DNA from: Candidatus Iainarchaeum sp.
Lineage (GTDB): Archaea > Iainarchaeota > Iainarchaeia > Iainarchaeales > GW2011-AR10
DNA: 5,004 nt
Reading direction: 5' to 3'
Assembly (NCBI GenBank): GCA_016186855.1
Contig: JACPKT010000145.1
Span: 1 to 5,004, forward strand
Shown here: positions 1 through 4,531 of the stretch, one piece after another
Layout of the letters: every line of letters starts with the position of its first letter
Numbering within the stretch: the stretch's first letter is position 1
Made by a program: the position numbers and the translations under genes
Notes under the pieces: generated by a model
What the model was told of the DNA's origin: nothing
What the model saw: only the letters and a program-made list of their open reading frames with translations
Databases searched by the model: none

Positions 1-189
1 AATCCACAAAATTTTCCAGCCTATCTTGTTTTTTGCACTCACAATATTTACCACTGATGAAAGCCAGAGGATTAGAATTATAAGTGCAAGCAAGACCGCG
101 CCCAATGCAAGGGCTACAATTGGCAGGTTCCAGCCGCCGCTTGCATCCTGCAAAAAGCCCAAATCGACCTGTAGCAGTGCAAAAAACAT
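1..189 (-). CDS. Small membrane protein, PLDc_N-like N-terminus (partial)
   Basis: The 63 codons visible from the ATG at 189 run open to the left edge, so the C-terminus is missing. Residues 1-23 are a short amphipathic lead (MFFALLQVDLGF at the front). Residues 24-50 are one strong hydrophobic segment, followed by a basic stretch (SAKNKIGWKILWI) that appears to enter a second hydrophobic segment. A helix, then a short polar turn with Lys/Gly, then Trp-rich hydrophobic sequence resembles the PLDc_N domain found at the front of cardiolipin synthases and as stand-alone two-helix proteins; this is a resemblance by eye only. The start is supported by a TATA-like box at 212-219, placed for a leaderless message, and no Shine-Dalgarno is evident. 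It lies 21 bases after the alaS stop on the same strand, so readthrough from alaS is also possible. Coding is fairly sure, function uncertain. Confidence 0.6.
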   Translation of the reverse strand, partial: MFFALLQVDLGFLQDASGGWNLPIVALALGAVLLALIILILWLSSVVNIVSAKNKIGWKILWI

Positions 190-210
190 GAGAGAATAAT
201 TGTTTTTTTC

Positions 211-2748
211 CTATTTAAAGTTTTGCTCTTTAAATTTTTGAAGTTCTTCAAGAAAGCGTTTGACTGTTTTTGGCACGTTTTCTTTTTGAGTGCCAAGCAA
301 TTTTGCTGCCTCTTTTAAGGTTTCTTTGTCATTCAAATTTGTTTTCCTGTCAGAACTCAAGTTGAATTCTTTCTCTGAAAGTTTTTCTCCTTTTTTCCCT
401 GCCTTGGCTGCCTTTTTCCACTTTAAAAAAAGCTCTTCAATTCTTGAAAGCACAAGTTCTTTTTTTACTCCAAGCAACTGCAAGGTCTGCGAAAGCGCTA
501 CGTTATCCATGCCATCTGCCTGTGTGAGAGCGTTTCCGCATACAAGTGAAATGCGGATGATTCCATCCTGCACTTTTGTTGAGCCGAGGATTTTTATTTT
601 TCCAATTTCGCCGCTAAAGTTCGCGTGCGTCCCGCCGCAGGCTTCTGAATCCTCTTCGATTGAAACAATCCTCAAATTCCTGCCAGCAATGAAGCCACCC
701 TGATAAATTCTCATGCCATATTTTTCCTCTGCAACTTCTCGTGGCAAAAACTCTTTTTTCACGGGCACGTTTTTTGCTATTATTTCGTAAGCACATTTTT
801 GGAGTTCGTTTAGTTCTTTTTCGGACAGTTGTTCAAAATGAGTAATGTCAATTCTTCCCTTTTCAAGCGTTTTTGCAGCCCCTGCCTGATACGCGTGTGG
901 CCCTAACAATTTTCTTGTGCACAAATTAACCACGTGCACTCCAGAATGGTGCTGCATGAGTTGTTTGCGCCTTTCAAAATCAATTTTGCCAAAAACATGT
1001 TGTCCTTCCATCAAAGTGTGGCTTGGAACTCGATGCAAAACCACGTCGCCCTGCTTGAAGGCTTCTGTTACCTTGAACTTTTCCAGAAAGCCCGTGTCAA
1101 AAATTTGCCCGCCGCTCGTCGGGTAAAAAGCGGTCTGGTCCAGCGCCACTAGTTCCCCAATGATTTTAACGATTTTTGCAGAAAATTCTGTTAACCTCCA
1201 GTCGTTGTAATACAAAATTTTTGTTTTTGGCACGCCGGTCAAATCAATTTTTTGCGTTTTTTTTGTGGCAGTGACCTGCTCTTTTTGCGCATGCCTTTCT
1301 GAAATCAGCGCGTAAAAGTTTTGTGGTACCACCGTGTTTTTGCCAACTTTTTTTGCCTCGAGTGCAAAAATCTCTGGGTTAATTCCGTGAGAATCATAAA
1401 ACTCTATCAGCGCATCAGTGTCAAGCGGTTTTTTAATAGCCTGCAAGACAACCAGTGCAGTTCTTTGCTTGTTTTGTCGAAACTTTTTTTGCTCGCTTTC
1501 AATAATTTTTTCAACATCTTTTAGGTTTTGGCCCAGATGCGGGTAAAGAGACTTTAAATCGGCGACGTGTAGCTCAACAAGCTTTTGAAAATCCATGTCC
1601 CAACCGTTTTTTTCAATGAATTCCATTGCGCGGCGCATTATGACGCGCAAATTGTAGCCTCCCCCTGCATTTGAAGGCAATGCACCGTCAGTTAGAGCAA
1701 CTAATGCAGCCCGTGAGTGCTCTCCAATTGAGTACAGCTCTGAAAGCAGCATTATTTTTTCCTTCAATTCTTTTACATCGACTGAAAGCTTTTTTGCAAT
1801 TTCTTTCCAGACAAGCTCAATATCATTCACTTCATCAAAATTCAGCAATGCAGAATAAGGCAAAAACCTCTGCAAAAATTTTTCATCAGCTTTTACGCTT
1901 GTCTGCCTATACAGGTATTTTACAACACTTGGAAAGGTTGTCTCATAGCTCGTGCTTTTTCCAGTTGTAAACCATGGAATGCGCTCGTGGCCTTGCCCCA
2001 TGTCCAAAACCTTGATGTCAAGCTCTTTAAATCCGCCTTCCGTTTGCCCATACTGCATGTACACTTGGTTTCCAATCTCCATTCCTCTTGAAAAAAACTC
2101 CATGCACGGCCCGAAGTTTCCACCGCCGGCCCATGCGTCTTCATGCACGAAAATTTCTTCTTCTGGAACGCCCATTCCTTTGTTTATCCATTCAAAATAT
2201 TCTTTCCAGTAAACTTCCGGAGCATAATCTTTTTTTTTCTCAAAATGCAGCTGGCCAAGCATGTCAAAGCACACATAGTGCGAACCAGTCACTCCAACAT
2301 TGTCAATGTCGTTAAAGCGAAGGCACAATTGTGGAATTATAACTGCATTGCTTTTTGGCTTTATTTCCCCGCTGACAACATATGGCTGAAAAGGATAAAC
2401 TGACGCCCCCACCCAGTAAACGTCTGGCCGCCAGCGAGCAACAACAGGGTATGTTTTGTACTCAAAATAACCGAGCTTTTTGAAATGCTTTTTGAACGCA
2501 TCCCACGCTCCCAAATAATCAAACTGTTTTTTTGCAGGTGAATCACCCACAAACCGGTAACCTCCAGAGCACGCTGGCTCGCCGCAAAAAACCGTGTACG
2601 CCTGCATTGACCAAAAAAATTTTTTGCAGTTCTCGCACTGTTTTCGCGAAAACCCAAACTCTTTCAATGCGCGCACTGGGTAATGCTTTTGCGGTTCGCG
2701 TGAGGCAATTTCACGGAAATCTGCCTTCACCTGCTTGTCAGTTTTCAT
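211..2748 (-). CDS. alaS: Alanyl-tRNA synthetase, archaeal type
   Basis: This 845-residue cytosolic enzyme charges tRNA-Ala and hydrolyses mischarged Ser/Gly-tRNA-Ala. The N-terminal block with KHYPVRALKEFGF (21-33) and a Cys cluster C38, C41, C55, C60 is typical of archaeal AlaRS and absent from bacterial ones. The class II catalytic core follows, with RFNDIDNVG at 144-152 and GGNFGPCMEFF near 209-219. The tRNA-recognition region holds GGGYNLRVIMRRA at 362-374. The editing domain begins around FYPTSGGQ (541-548) and keeps the zinc/editing set: H601-x3-H605 and C704-x3-H708 (CGGTH). The C-terminal 135 residues are charged and Lys-rich, consistent with a coiled coil and a shortened C-Ala domain; several archaeal enzymes are about 890-910 residues, so this one is compact. 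The ATG at 2748 fits the family N-terminus; upstream AGGG is only a weak ribosome site. A leader ORF and a repeat element lie directly upstream. Confidence 0.97.
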   Translation of the reverse strand: MKTDKQVKADFREIASREPQKHYPVRALKEFGFSRKQCENCKKFFWSMQAYTVFCGEPACSGGYRFVGDSPAKKQFDYLGAWDAFKKHFKKLGYFEYKTYPVVARWRPDVYWVGASVYPFQPYVVSGEIKPKSNAVIIPQLCLRFNDIDNVGVTGSHYVCFDMLGQLHFEKKKDYAPEVYWKEYFEWINKGMGVPEEEIFVHEDAWAGGGNFGPCMEFFSRGMEIGNQVYMQYGQTEGGFKELDIKVLDMGQGHERIPWFTTGKSTSYETTFPSVVKYLYRQTSVKADEKFLQRFLPYSALLNFDEVNDIELVWKEIAKKLSVDVKELKEKIMLLSELYSIGEHSRAALVALTDGALPSNAGGGYNLRVIMRRAMEFIEKNGWDMDFQKLVELHVADLKSLYPHLGQNLKDVEKIIESEQKKFRQNKQRTALVVLQAIKKPLDTDALIEFYDSHGINPEIFALEAKKVGKNTVVPQNFYALISERHAQKEQVTATKKTQKIDLTGVPKTKILYYNDWRLTEFSAKIVKIIGELVALDQTAFYPTSGGQIFDTGFLEKFKVTEAFKQGDVVLHRVPSHTLMEGQHVFGKIDFERRKQLMQHHSGVHVVNLCTRKLLGPHAYQAGAAKTLEKGRIDITHFEQLSEKELNELQKCAYEIIAKNVPVKKEFLPREVAEEKYGMRIYQGGFIAGRNLRIVSIEEDSEACGGTHANFSGEIGKIKILGSTKVQDGIIRISLVCGNALTQADGMDNVALSQTLQLLGVKKELVLSRIEELFLKWKKAAKAGKKGEKLSEKEFNLSSDRKTNLNDKETLKEAAKLLGTQKENVPKTVKRFLEELQKFKEQNFK
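212..219 (-). promoter_or_regulatory. TATA-like box for the downstream membrane-protein gene
   Basis: TTTAAATA on the minus strand lies at -30 to -23 relative to the ATG at 189. That is where an archaeal TATA box would sit if transcription began at the start codon (leaderless mRNA). It overlaps the last codon and stop codon of alaS, so the promoter would be embedded in the upstream gene. Position and sequence are seen; activity is inferred. Confidence 0.45.
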
Positions 2749-2846
2749 TCAAAAAACCCTTGCATGAGTTTACGCCGCATACTTGTCTTGTCTTCGACAG
2801 GACGATAATATAGTTTTCCACGTAAACTAAATAAGCTTTTTTTCAT
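2745..2846 (-). CDS. Possible 33-codon leader ORF overlapping the alaS start
   Basis: An uninterrupted frame runs from the ATG at 2846 to a TGA that overlaps the alaS ATG as ATGA, the classic layout for translational coupling. The peptide starts MKKSLFSLRGKLYYRP and ends MQGFFE; its second half is the translation of the repeat element at 2754-2810. A TTTAAAA box at 2870-2876 sits at -30 to -24 from this ATG, the same spacing as for two other transcripts here, so a leaderless start is plausible. It may be a regulatory leader peptide, or just the relic left when the repeat inserted at the old alaS start. A short in-frame ATG at 2780 (11 codons) is an alternative. There is no homology evidence that the peptide itself matters. 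Confidence 0.3.
   Translation of the reverse strand: MKKSLFSLRGKLYYRPVEDKTSMRRKLMQGFFE
2754..2810 (-). repeat. Structured repeat element, copy 1 (alaS leader)
   Basis: On the minus strand: TATTATC (2804-2810), stem 1 GTCCTGTC/GACAAGAC with loop GAA (2785-2803, one C-A mismatch that would be a G-U pair on the other strand), 13-base linker (2772-2784), stem 2 AAACTC/GGGTTT with a 6-base loop (2754-2771, one U-G pair). An extra outer inverted repeat, GTTTACG at 2768-2774 and CGTAAAC at 2821-2827, encloses it. It would be transcribed in the alaS leader and its last bases overlap the 15-base direct repeat. Confidence 0.8.
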
Positions 2847-2869
2847 TCAAAAAAAGATGAAATAAAAGG

Positions 2870-2876
2870 TTTTAAA
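2870..2876 (-). promoter_or_regulatory. alaS: TATA-like box, candidate alaS promoter
   Basis: TTTAAAA on the minus strand, preceded by CC-rich sequence, lies 24-30 bases upstream of the ATG at 2846 and about 125 bases upstream of the present alaS ATG. A second, poorer candidate (CTTATTTAG, 2827-2835) lies nearer and would place transcription start at the foot of the repeat hairpin, around 2804. Which one is used cannot be told from sequence. Confidence 0.4.
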
Positions 2877-2901
2877 GAGGAATTGGGAATTGGTTTAAAA
2901 T

Positions 2902-3393
2902 TTACCAAAACGGTATCACAAGCCTTTCCACAGCCGCATTTGCATATTTTGCTGGATAGATGGAATGCTGTACAAACCGGTTATACCTTTTGCGGATTTC
3001 AATTTCAATTTCTTTAGGTGTTTTTGTTAAAACGCCCCCAAACTTTTTTTGAAGCTTTTTAATGAGGGCAGTGTTTTGTGAATCGCCATAAACACCTACA
3101 AAGCCCCTTGATTTTAAATCTGGTATTTTTTGGCCAAATAACCTTATCAAGTGGAGCATATCCCTTTTGGTTGTTGCATCAAAGTGAAGGTATAAAACCC
3201 GATCGCCTAATTTGAATTGGTTTGCAAGTGATTCCGGATTTGTTACCCGATGGCGCACGGCAATTATTTGTGGCCTTGAAAAGTGCACTGCAAGCCTTGC
3301 TTTAAGCGGCCCGCACAACCTGAATTTTGGCGGGTGCGATTTGCTTGCACTTTTCATTTTCGAAAAAAAACCAGCAATTAATCCTCTAACCAT
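2902..3393 (-). CDS. Conserved-looking hypothetical protein, 163 residues
   Basis: I do not recognise this protein. It is basic, soluble-looking and complete from the ATG at 3393 to TAA at 2902. It opens with a short hydrophobic/basic stretch, then alternating short strands (ARLAVHFSR, QIIAVRHRV, DRVLYLHFD at about 32-72), a helix-rich middle (79-95), and the segment GFVGVYGDSQNTALIKKLQKKFGG at about 97-120. That last part, strand then Asn then helix then FGG, faintly recalls the C-terminal half of GNAT acetyltransferases, but no acetyl-CoA loop is evident, so I do not assign it. M13 is an alternative start. No clear ribosome site is seen; an A-rich box TTAAAAAAA lies about 24-32 bases upstream. 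It sits between rnpB and alaS on the same strand; its stop is 153 bases before the alaS ATG, and a T7 run (2849-2855, minus) follows at about 47 bases. Confidence 0.75.
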   Translation of the reverse strand: MVRGLIAGFFSKMKSASKSHPPKFRLCGPLKARLAVHFSRPQIIAVRHRVTNPESLANQFKLGDRVLYLHFDATTKRDMLHLIRLFGQKIPDLKSRGFVGVYGDSQNTALIKKLQKKFGGVLTKTPKEIEIEIRKRYNRFVQHSIYPAKYANAAVERLVIPFW

Positions 3394-3431
3394 GATAAAA
3401 TATCCATCCCATCATTTTTTTTTAATTAGGC

Positions 3432-3437
3432 AAAAAA
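3432..3437 (-). terminator. T-run terminator of RNase P RNA
   Basis: Six T residues on the minus strand follow the P1 3' strand by one base. Archaeal RNA polymerase terminates on such runs, and the position directly after the mature 3' end supports this use. Confidence 0.55.
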
Positions 3438-3491
3438 TGGAGCAGTGGGGAGTAAGCCGCCTTTTGTTCGCGTGCAAAGTCACGCGACACC

Positions 3492-3538
3492 TTTGCGCCA
3501 TCTAAAGATGGCGCTAGCGCCACTGAAAGTGGCGCAAA
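3492..3538. repeat. Twin hairpins in the 3' domain of RNase P RNA
   Basis: Two adjacent near-identical hairpins: GCGCCATC/GATGGCGC with loop TAAA (3495-3514) and GCGCCACT/AGTGGCGC with loop GAA (3517-3535), separated by TA. The outer TTTGCGCC and GGCGCAAA are also complementary. They lie just 5' of the P19-like hairpin in the RNA, near where bacterial P18 would be; P18 is normally absent from archaeal RNase P RNA. The stems match stem 1 of the repeat family in size (8 bp), but lack its TAYTAYC flank, linker and second hairpin, so they are not counted as copies. Confidence 0.7.
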
Positions 3539-3672
3539 AGTGCCAGCTGATTTTGCAGCTGTAGGCATTCGTCTCACACCGCTAAAAGCGGTGCGGCAGC
3601 AAATGCTGCTGCGTCTCTTTGGACTTGCACTCTTCCCTGAATGAACAGGGCCCAACCACCCGCCGTTTCATC

Positions 3673-3730
3673 AAACGGCTGGCTCCGTTTACACGCCATA
3701 CATGTCCTGTCTAAAGACAGGGCGGTAGTA
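3673..3730 (-). repeat. Structured repeat element, copy 3 (inside rnpB P12, sense)
   Basis: On the minus strand: TACTACC (3724-3730), stem 1 GCCCTGTC/GACAGGAC with a 4-base loop TTTA (3704-3723; one C-A mismatch, a G-U pair on the other strand), 13-base linker (3691-3703), stem 2 AAACGG/CCGTTT with a 6-base loop (3673-3690). It is the only copy with a 4-base first loop. It abuts copy 2 head to head, sharing two bases. Confidence 0.8.
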
Positions 3731-3785
3731 TTACCGTCCCTTCAAAGAAGGGACACATACAGCTCGTAAACGGATCTGTCCGTTT
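3729..3785 (+). repeat. Structured repeat element, copy 2 (inside rnpB P12, antisense)
   Basis: On the plus strand: TATTACC (3729-3735), stem 1 GTCCCTTC/GAAGGGAC with loop AAA (3736-3754, perfect), 13-base linker (3755-3767), stem 2 AAACGG/CCGTTT with a 6-base loop (3768-3785, perfect). It ends two bases before CRII of rnpB. With copy 3 it forms a long inverted pair that can fold either as separate hairpins or as one rod-like P12. Confidence 0.8.
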
Positions 3786-3941
3786 GTATCGTTTCTGTTC
3801 AGGTGGACTCTCTTTCAAGAGTGATTTTTTTTGTGAGTGGACGGACTTTCCTCAGCTGCCCACAGCCTTTTTAAAAAAAAGGTTGTTAGGGCTACCGTCA
3901 GCCTCGCTCCCACTACTCCGATAATATTCTTGTTTTTAGTC

Positions 3942-3948
3942 TTTAAAA
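3942..3948 (-). promoter_or_regulatory. TATA-like box of rnpB, possibly shared with cutA
   Basis: TTTTAAA on the minus strand lies at -29 to -23 from the first base of P1 (3919), the ideal archaeal spacing. The box is nearly symmetric, and on the plus strand (TTTAAAA) it lies 34-40 bases before the cutA ATG, so it could serve both divergent genes. That double use is inference. Confidence 0.6.
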
Positions 3949-3981
3949 GGCTTTTGAAGCATTTTTTAAGGCGGGGGCTGA

Positions 3982-4314
3982 ATGCAAATGTTTCTGGTTT
4001 ACATCACCTGCAAGGATAAAAAAGAAGCCAGAAAAATTGCCAAAAAACTGTTGTCAGAAAGGCTAATTGGTTGTGCCAACATTGTGCAAAAAATTGAATC
4101 CATTTACTGGTGGAGGGGAAAATTAGTGCAGGTCCAAGAATCGCTTTTACTGTGTAAAACAACCAAAGAAAAAATTCCTGAAATAAAAAAAATGGTTAAA
4201 AGAGTCCACTCTTATTCTGTGCCATGCATTGAATTCATAAAAATTGCTGACCAGAACAAAGAATATTTTGAATGGTTAAAAAGAGTACTTGTGTATAGCA
4301 AATGGCAAAAGTAA
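3982..4314 (+). CDS. cutA: CutA1 family divalent-ion tolerance protein
   Basis: This 110-residue protein belongs to the CutA1 family, small trimeric ferredoxin-like proteins linked to copper and other divalent-ion tolerance; their precise role is not settled and cytosolic location is expected. Family signatures in order: an initial strand FLVYITCKD (4-12), helix with SERLIGCANIV (25-35), YWWRGKL (42-48), the strand ESLLLCKTT (53-61), HSYSVPCI (76-83) and a C-terminal helix EYFEWLKRVL (94-103). Length is normal. One oddity: the usual Pro-Glu of the HPYxxPEI motif is Pro-Cys here (C82). ATG at 3982 was chosen; M3 (3988) is equally possible. A G-rich stretch GCGGGGG lies just upstream and may act as a ribosome site. 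It is divergent from rnpB and convergent with the gene at 4532-5004. Confidence 0.93.
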   Translation: MQMFLVYITCKDKKEARKIAKKLLSERLIGCANIVQKIESIYWWRGKLVQVQESLLLCKTTKEKIPEIKKMVKRVHSYSVPCIEFIKIADQNKEYFEWLKRVLVYSKWQK

Positions 4315-4344
4315 TTGAACACTTTATGGCCATTTGCATACCAT

Positions 4345-4382
4345 GCAAACTGCAATAATGTTCAAATATTTATTCAGTTTGC
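4345..4382. repeat. Inverted repeat upstream of element copy 4
   Basis: GCAAACTG (4345-4352) and its complement CAGTTTGC (4375-4382) are separated by 22 AT-rich bases holding a TATA-like AAATATTTAT (4364-4373). ATGCAAACTG also occurs in element copy 5 (4508-4517) as the end of the linker plus stem 2, preceded in both places by CATA, so the left arm may be a relic of a further, degraded copy. Confidence 0.4.
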
Positions 4383-4386
4383 TATA

Positions 4387-4443
4387 TATTATCGTCCTGC
4401 CGCAGGCAGGACACATACGGATTGCCAGCGAATCCTTTCGCTG
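4387..4443 (+). repeat. Structured repeat element, copy 4
   Basis: TATTATC (4387-4393), stem 1 GTCCTGCC/GGCAGGAC with loop GCA (4394-4412, perfect), 13-base linker (4413-4425), stem 2 CAGCGA/TCGCTG with a 6-base loop (4426-4443; a further A-T pair can form inside). Stem 2 differs from the AAACxx pattern of the other copies at three positions, each with a matching change in the opposite strand, which is the clearest covariation in the set. It is followed by six T residues. Confidence 0.8.
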
Positions 4444-4449
4444 TTTTTT
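4426..4449 (+). terminator. Hairpin plus T6, candidate cutA terminator
   Basis: Stem CAGCGAA/TTCGCTG with a 4-base loop is followed by six T residues on the plus strand, 112 bases after the cutA stop. It looks like an intrinsic-type terminator, and the T-run alone would suit archaeal polymerase. The hairpin is also stem 2 of element copy 4, so the resemblance may come from the repeat. Confidence 0.4.
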
Positions 4450-4472
4450 ATTGTAACCCAAAATTATATGCC

Positions 4473-4529
4473 TATTATCGCCCCATTGAAAATGGGGCAC
4501 ATATGCGATGCAAACTGGCGCAACAGTTT
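4473..4529 (+). repeat. Structured repeat element, copy 5
   Basis: TATTATC (4473-4479), stem 1 GCCCCATT/AATGGGGC with loop GAA (4480-4498, perfect), 13-base linker (4499-4511), stem 2 AAACTG/CAGTTT with a 6-base loop (4512-4529, perfect), then a T-run to 4533 that touches the stop codon of the convergent gene. It has the same orientation as copy 4, starting 86 bases further on. The two copies fill most of the 217-base cutA intergenic region; no other gene is seen there. Confidence 0.8.
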
Positions 4530-4531
4530 TT

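Larger units (their letters stand above)
2742..2854. repeat. Exact 15-base direct repeat flanking the alaS-leader element
   Basis: TTTTCATTCAAAAAA occurs at 2742-2756 and again at 2840-2854, a period of 98 bases. On the minus strand each copy contains GAATGAAAA, that is, a start codon: the downstream one is the alaS ATG and the upstream one begins the leader ORF. The repeat brackets element copy 1. It could be a target-site duplication or the result of a local tandem duplication; low complexity weakens the case. Confidence 0.6.
3439..3919 (-). ncRNA. rnpB: RNase P RNA with expanded P12
   Basis: Catalytic RNA of the ribonucleoprotein that trims tRNA 5' leaders. Core motifs on the minus strand: CRI GAGGAAAGTCC (3843-3853), CRII GAACAGAAACGAT (3788-3800), CRIII GCAAGTCCAAAGAGAC (within 3612-3630), and the 3' motif GAACAAAAGGCGGCTTAC (3452-3469), whose GGCTTAC pairs with AAAGTCC to form P4 with its bulged U. 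P1 is GGAGTAGTGGG (3909-3919) with CCCACTGCTCC (3439-3449), 11 pairs with one G-U; these set the ends. P3 is a long hairpin at 3862-3886. P19-like hairpin: 3469-3486. At about 481 nt it is long for an archaeon; 113 nt of this is a P12 made of two inverted copies of the repeat (3673-3785), and tandem hairpins at 3495-3535 add more. A TATA-like box is at 3942-3948. Exact ends are by pairing only. Confidence 0.95.

Noticed and set aside
290..703. 137-residue plus-strand frame opposite alaS, and similar shadows to 2813
   Set aside because: Antisense to a complete, motif-rich AlaRS; composition is that of a complement shadow.
2889..2908. Imperfect palindrome TTGGT...ACCAA at the stop of the 163-residue gene
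   Set aside because: Only five outer pairs hold and the AT centre mispairs; not a convincing terminator.
3422..3655. Minus-strand 77-residue open frame inside the RNase P RNA gene
   Set aside because: It overlaps the 3' domain of rnpB, whose motifs and pairing are unambiguous; the frame is a by-product of GC-rich hairpins.
3673..3785. CRISPR-like or integron attC-like array
   Set aside because: Copies are inverted or scattered with no regular spacers, no cas or integrase gene is present, and the two-hairpin layout does not match the R/L arms of attC sites.
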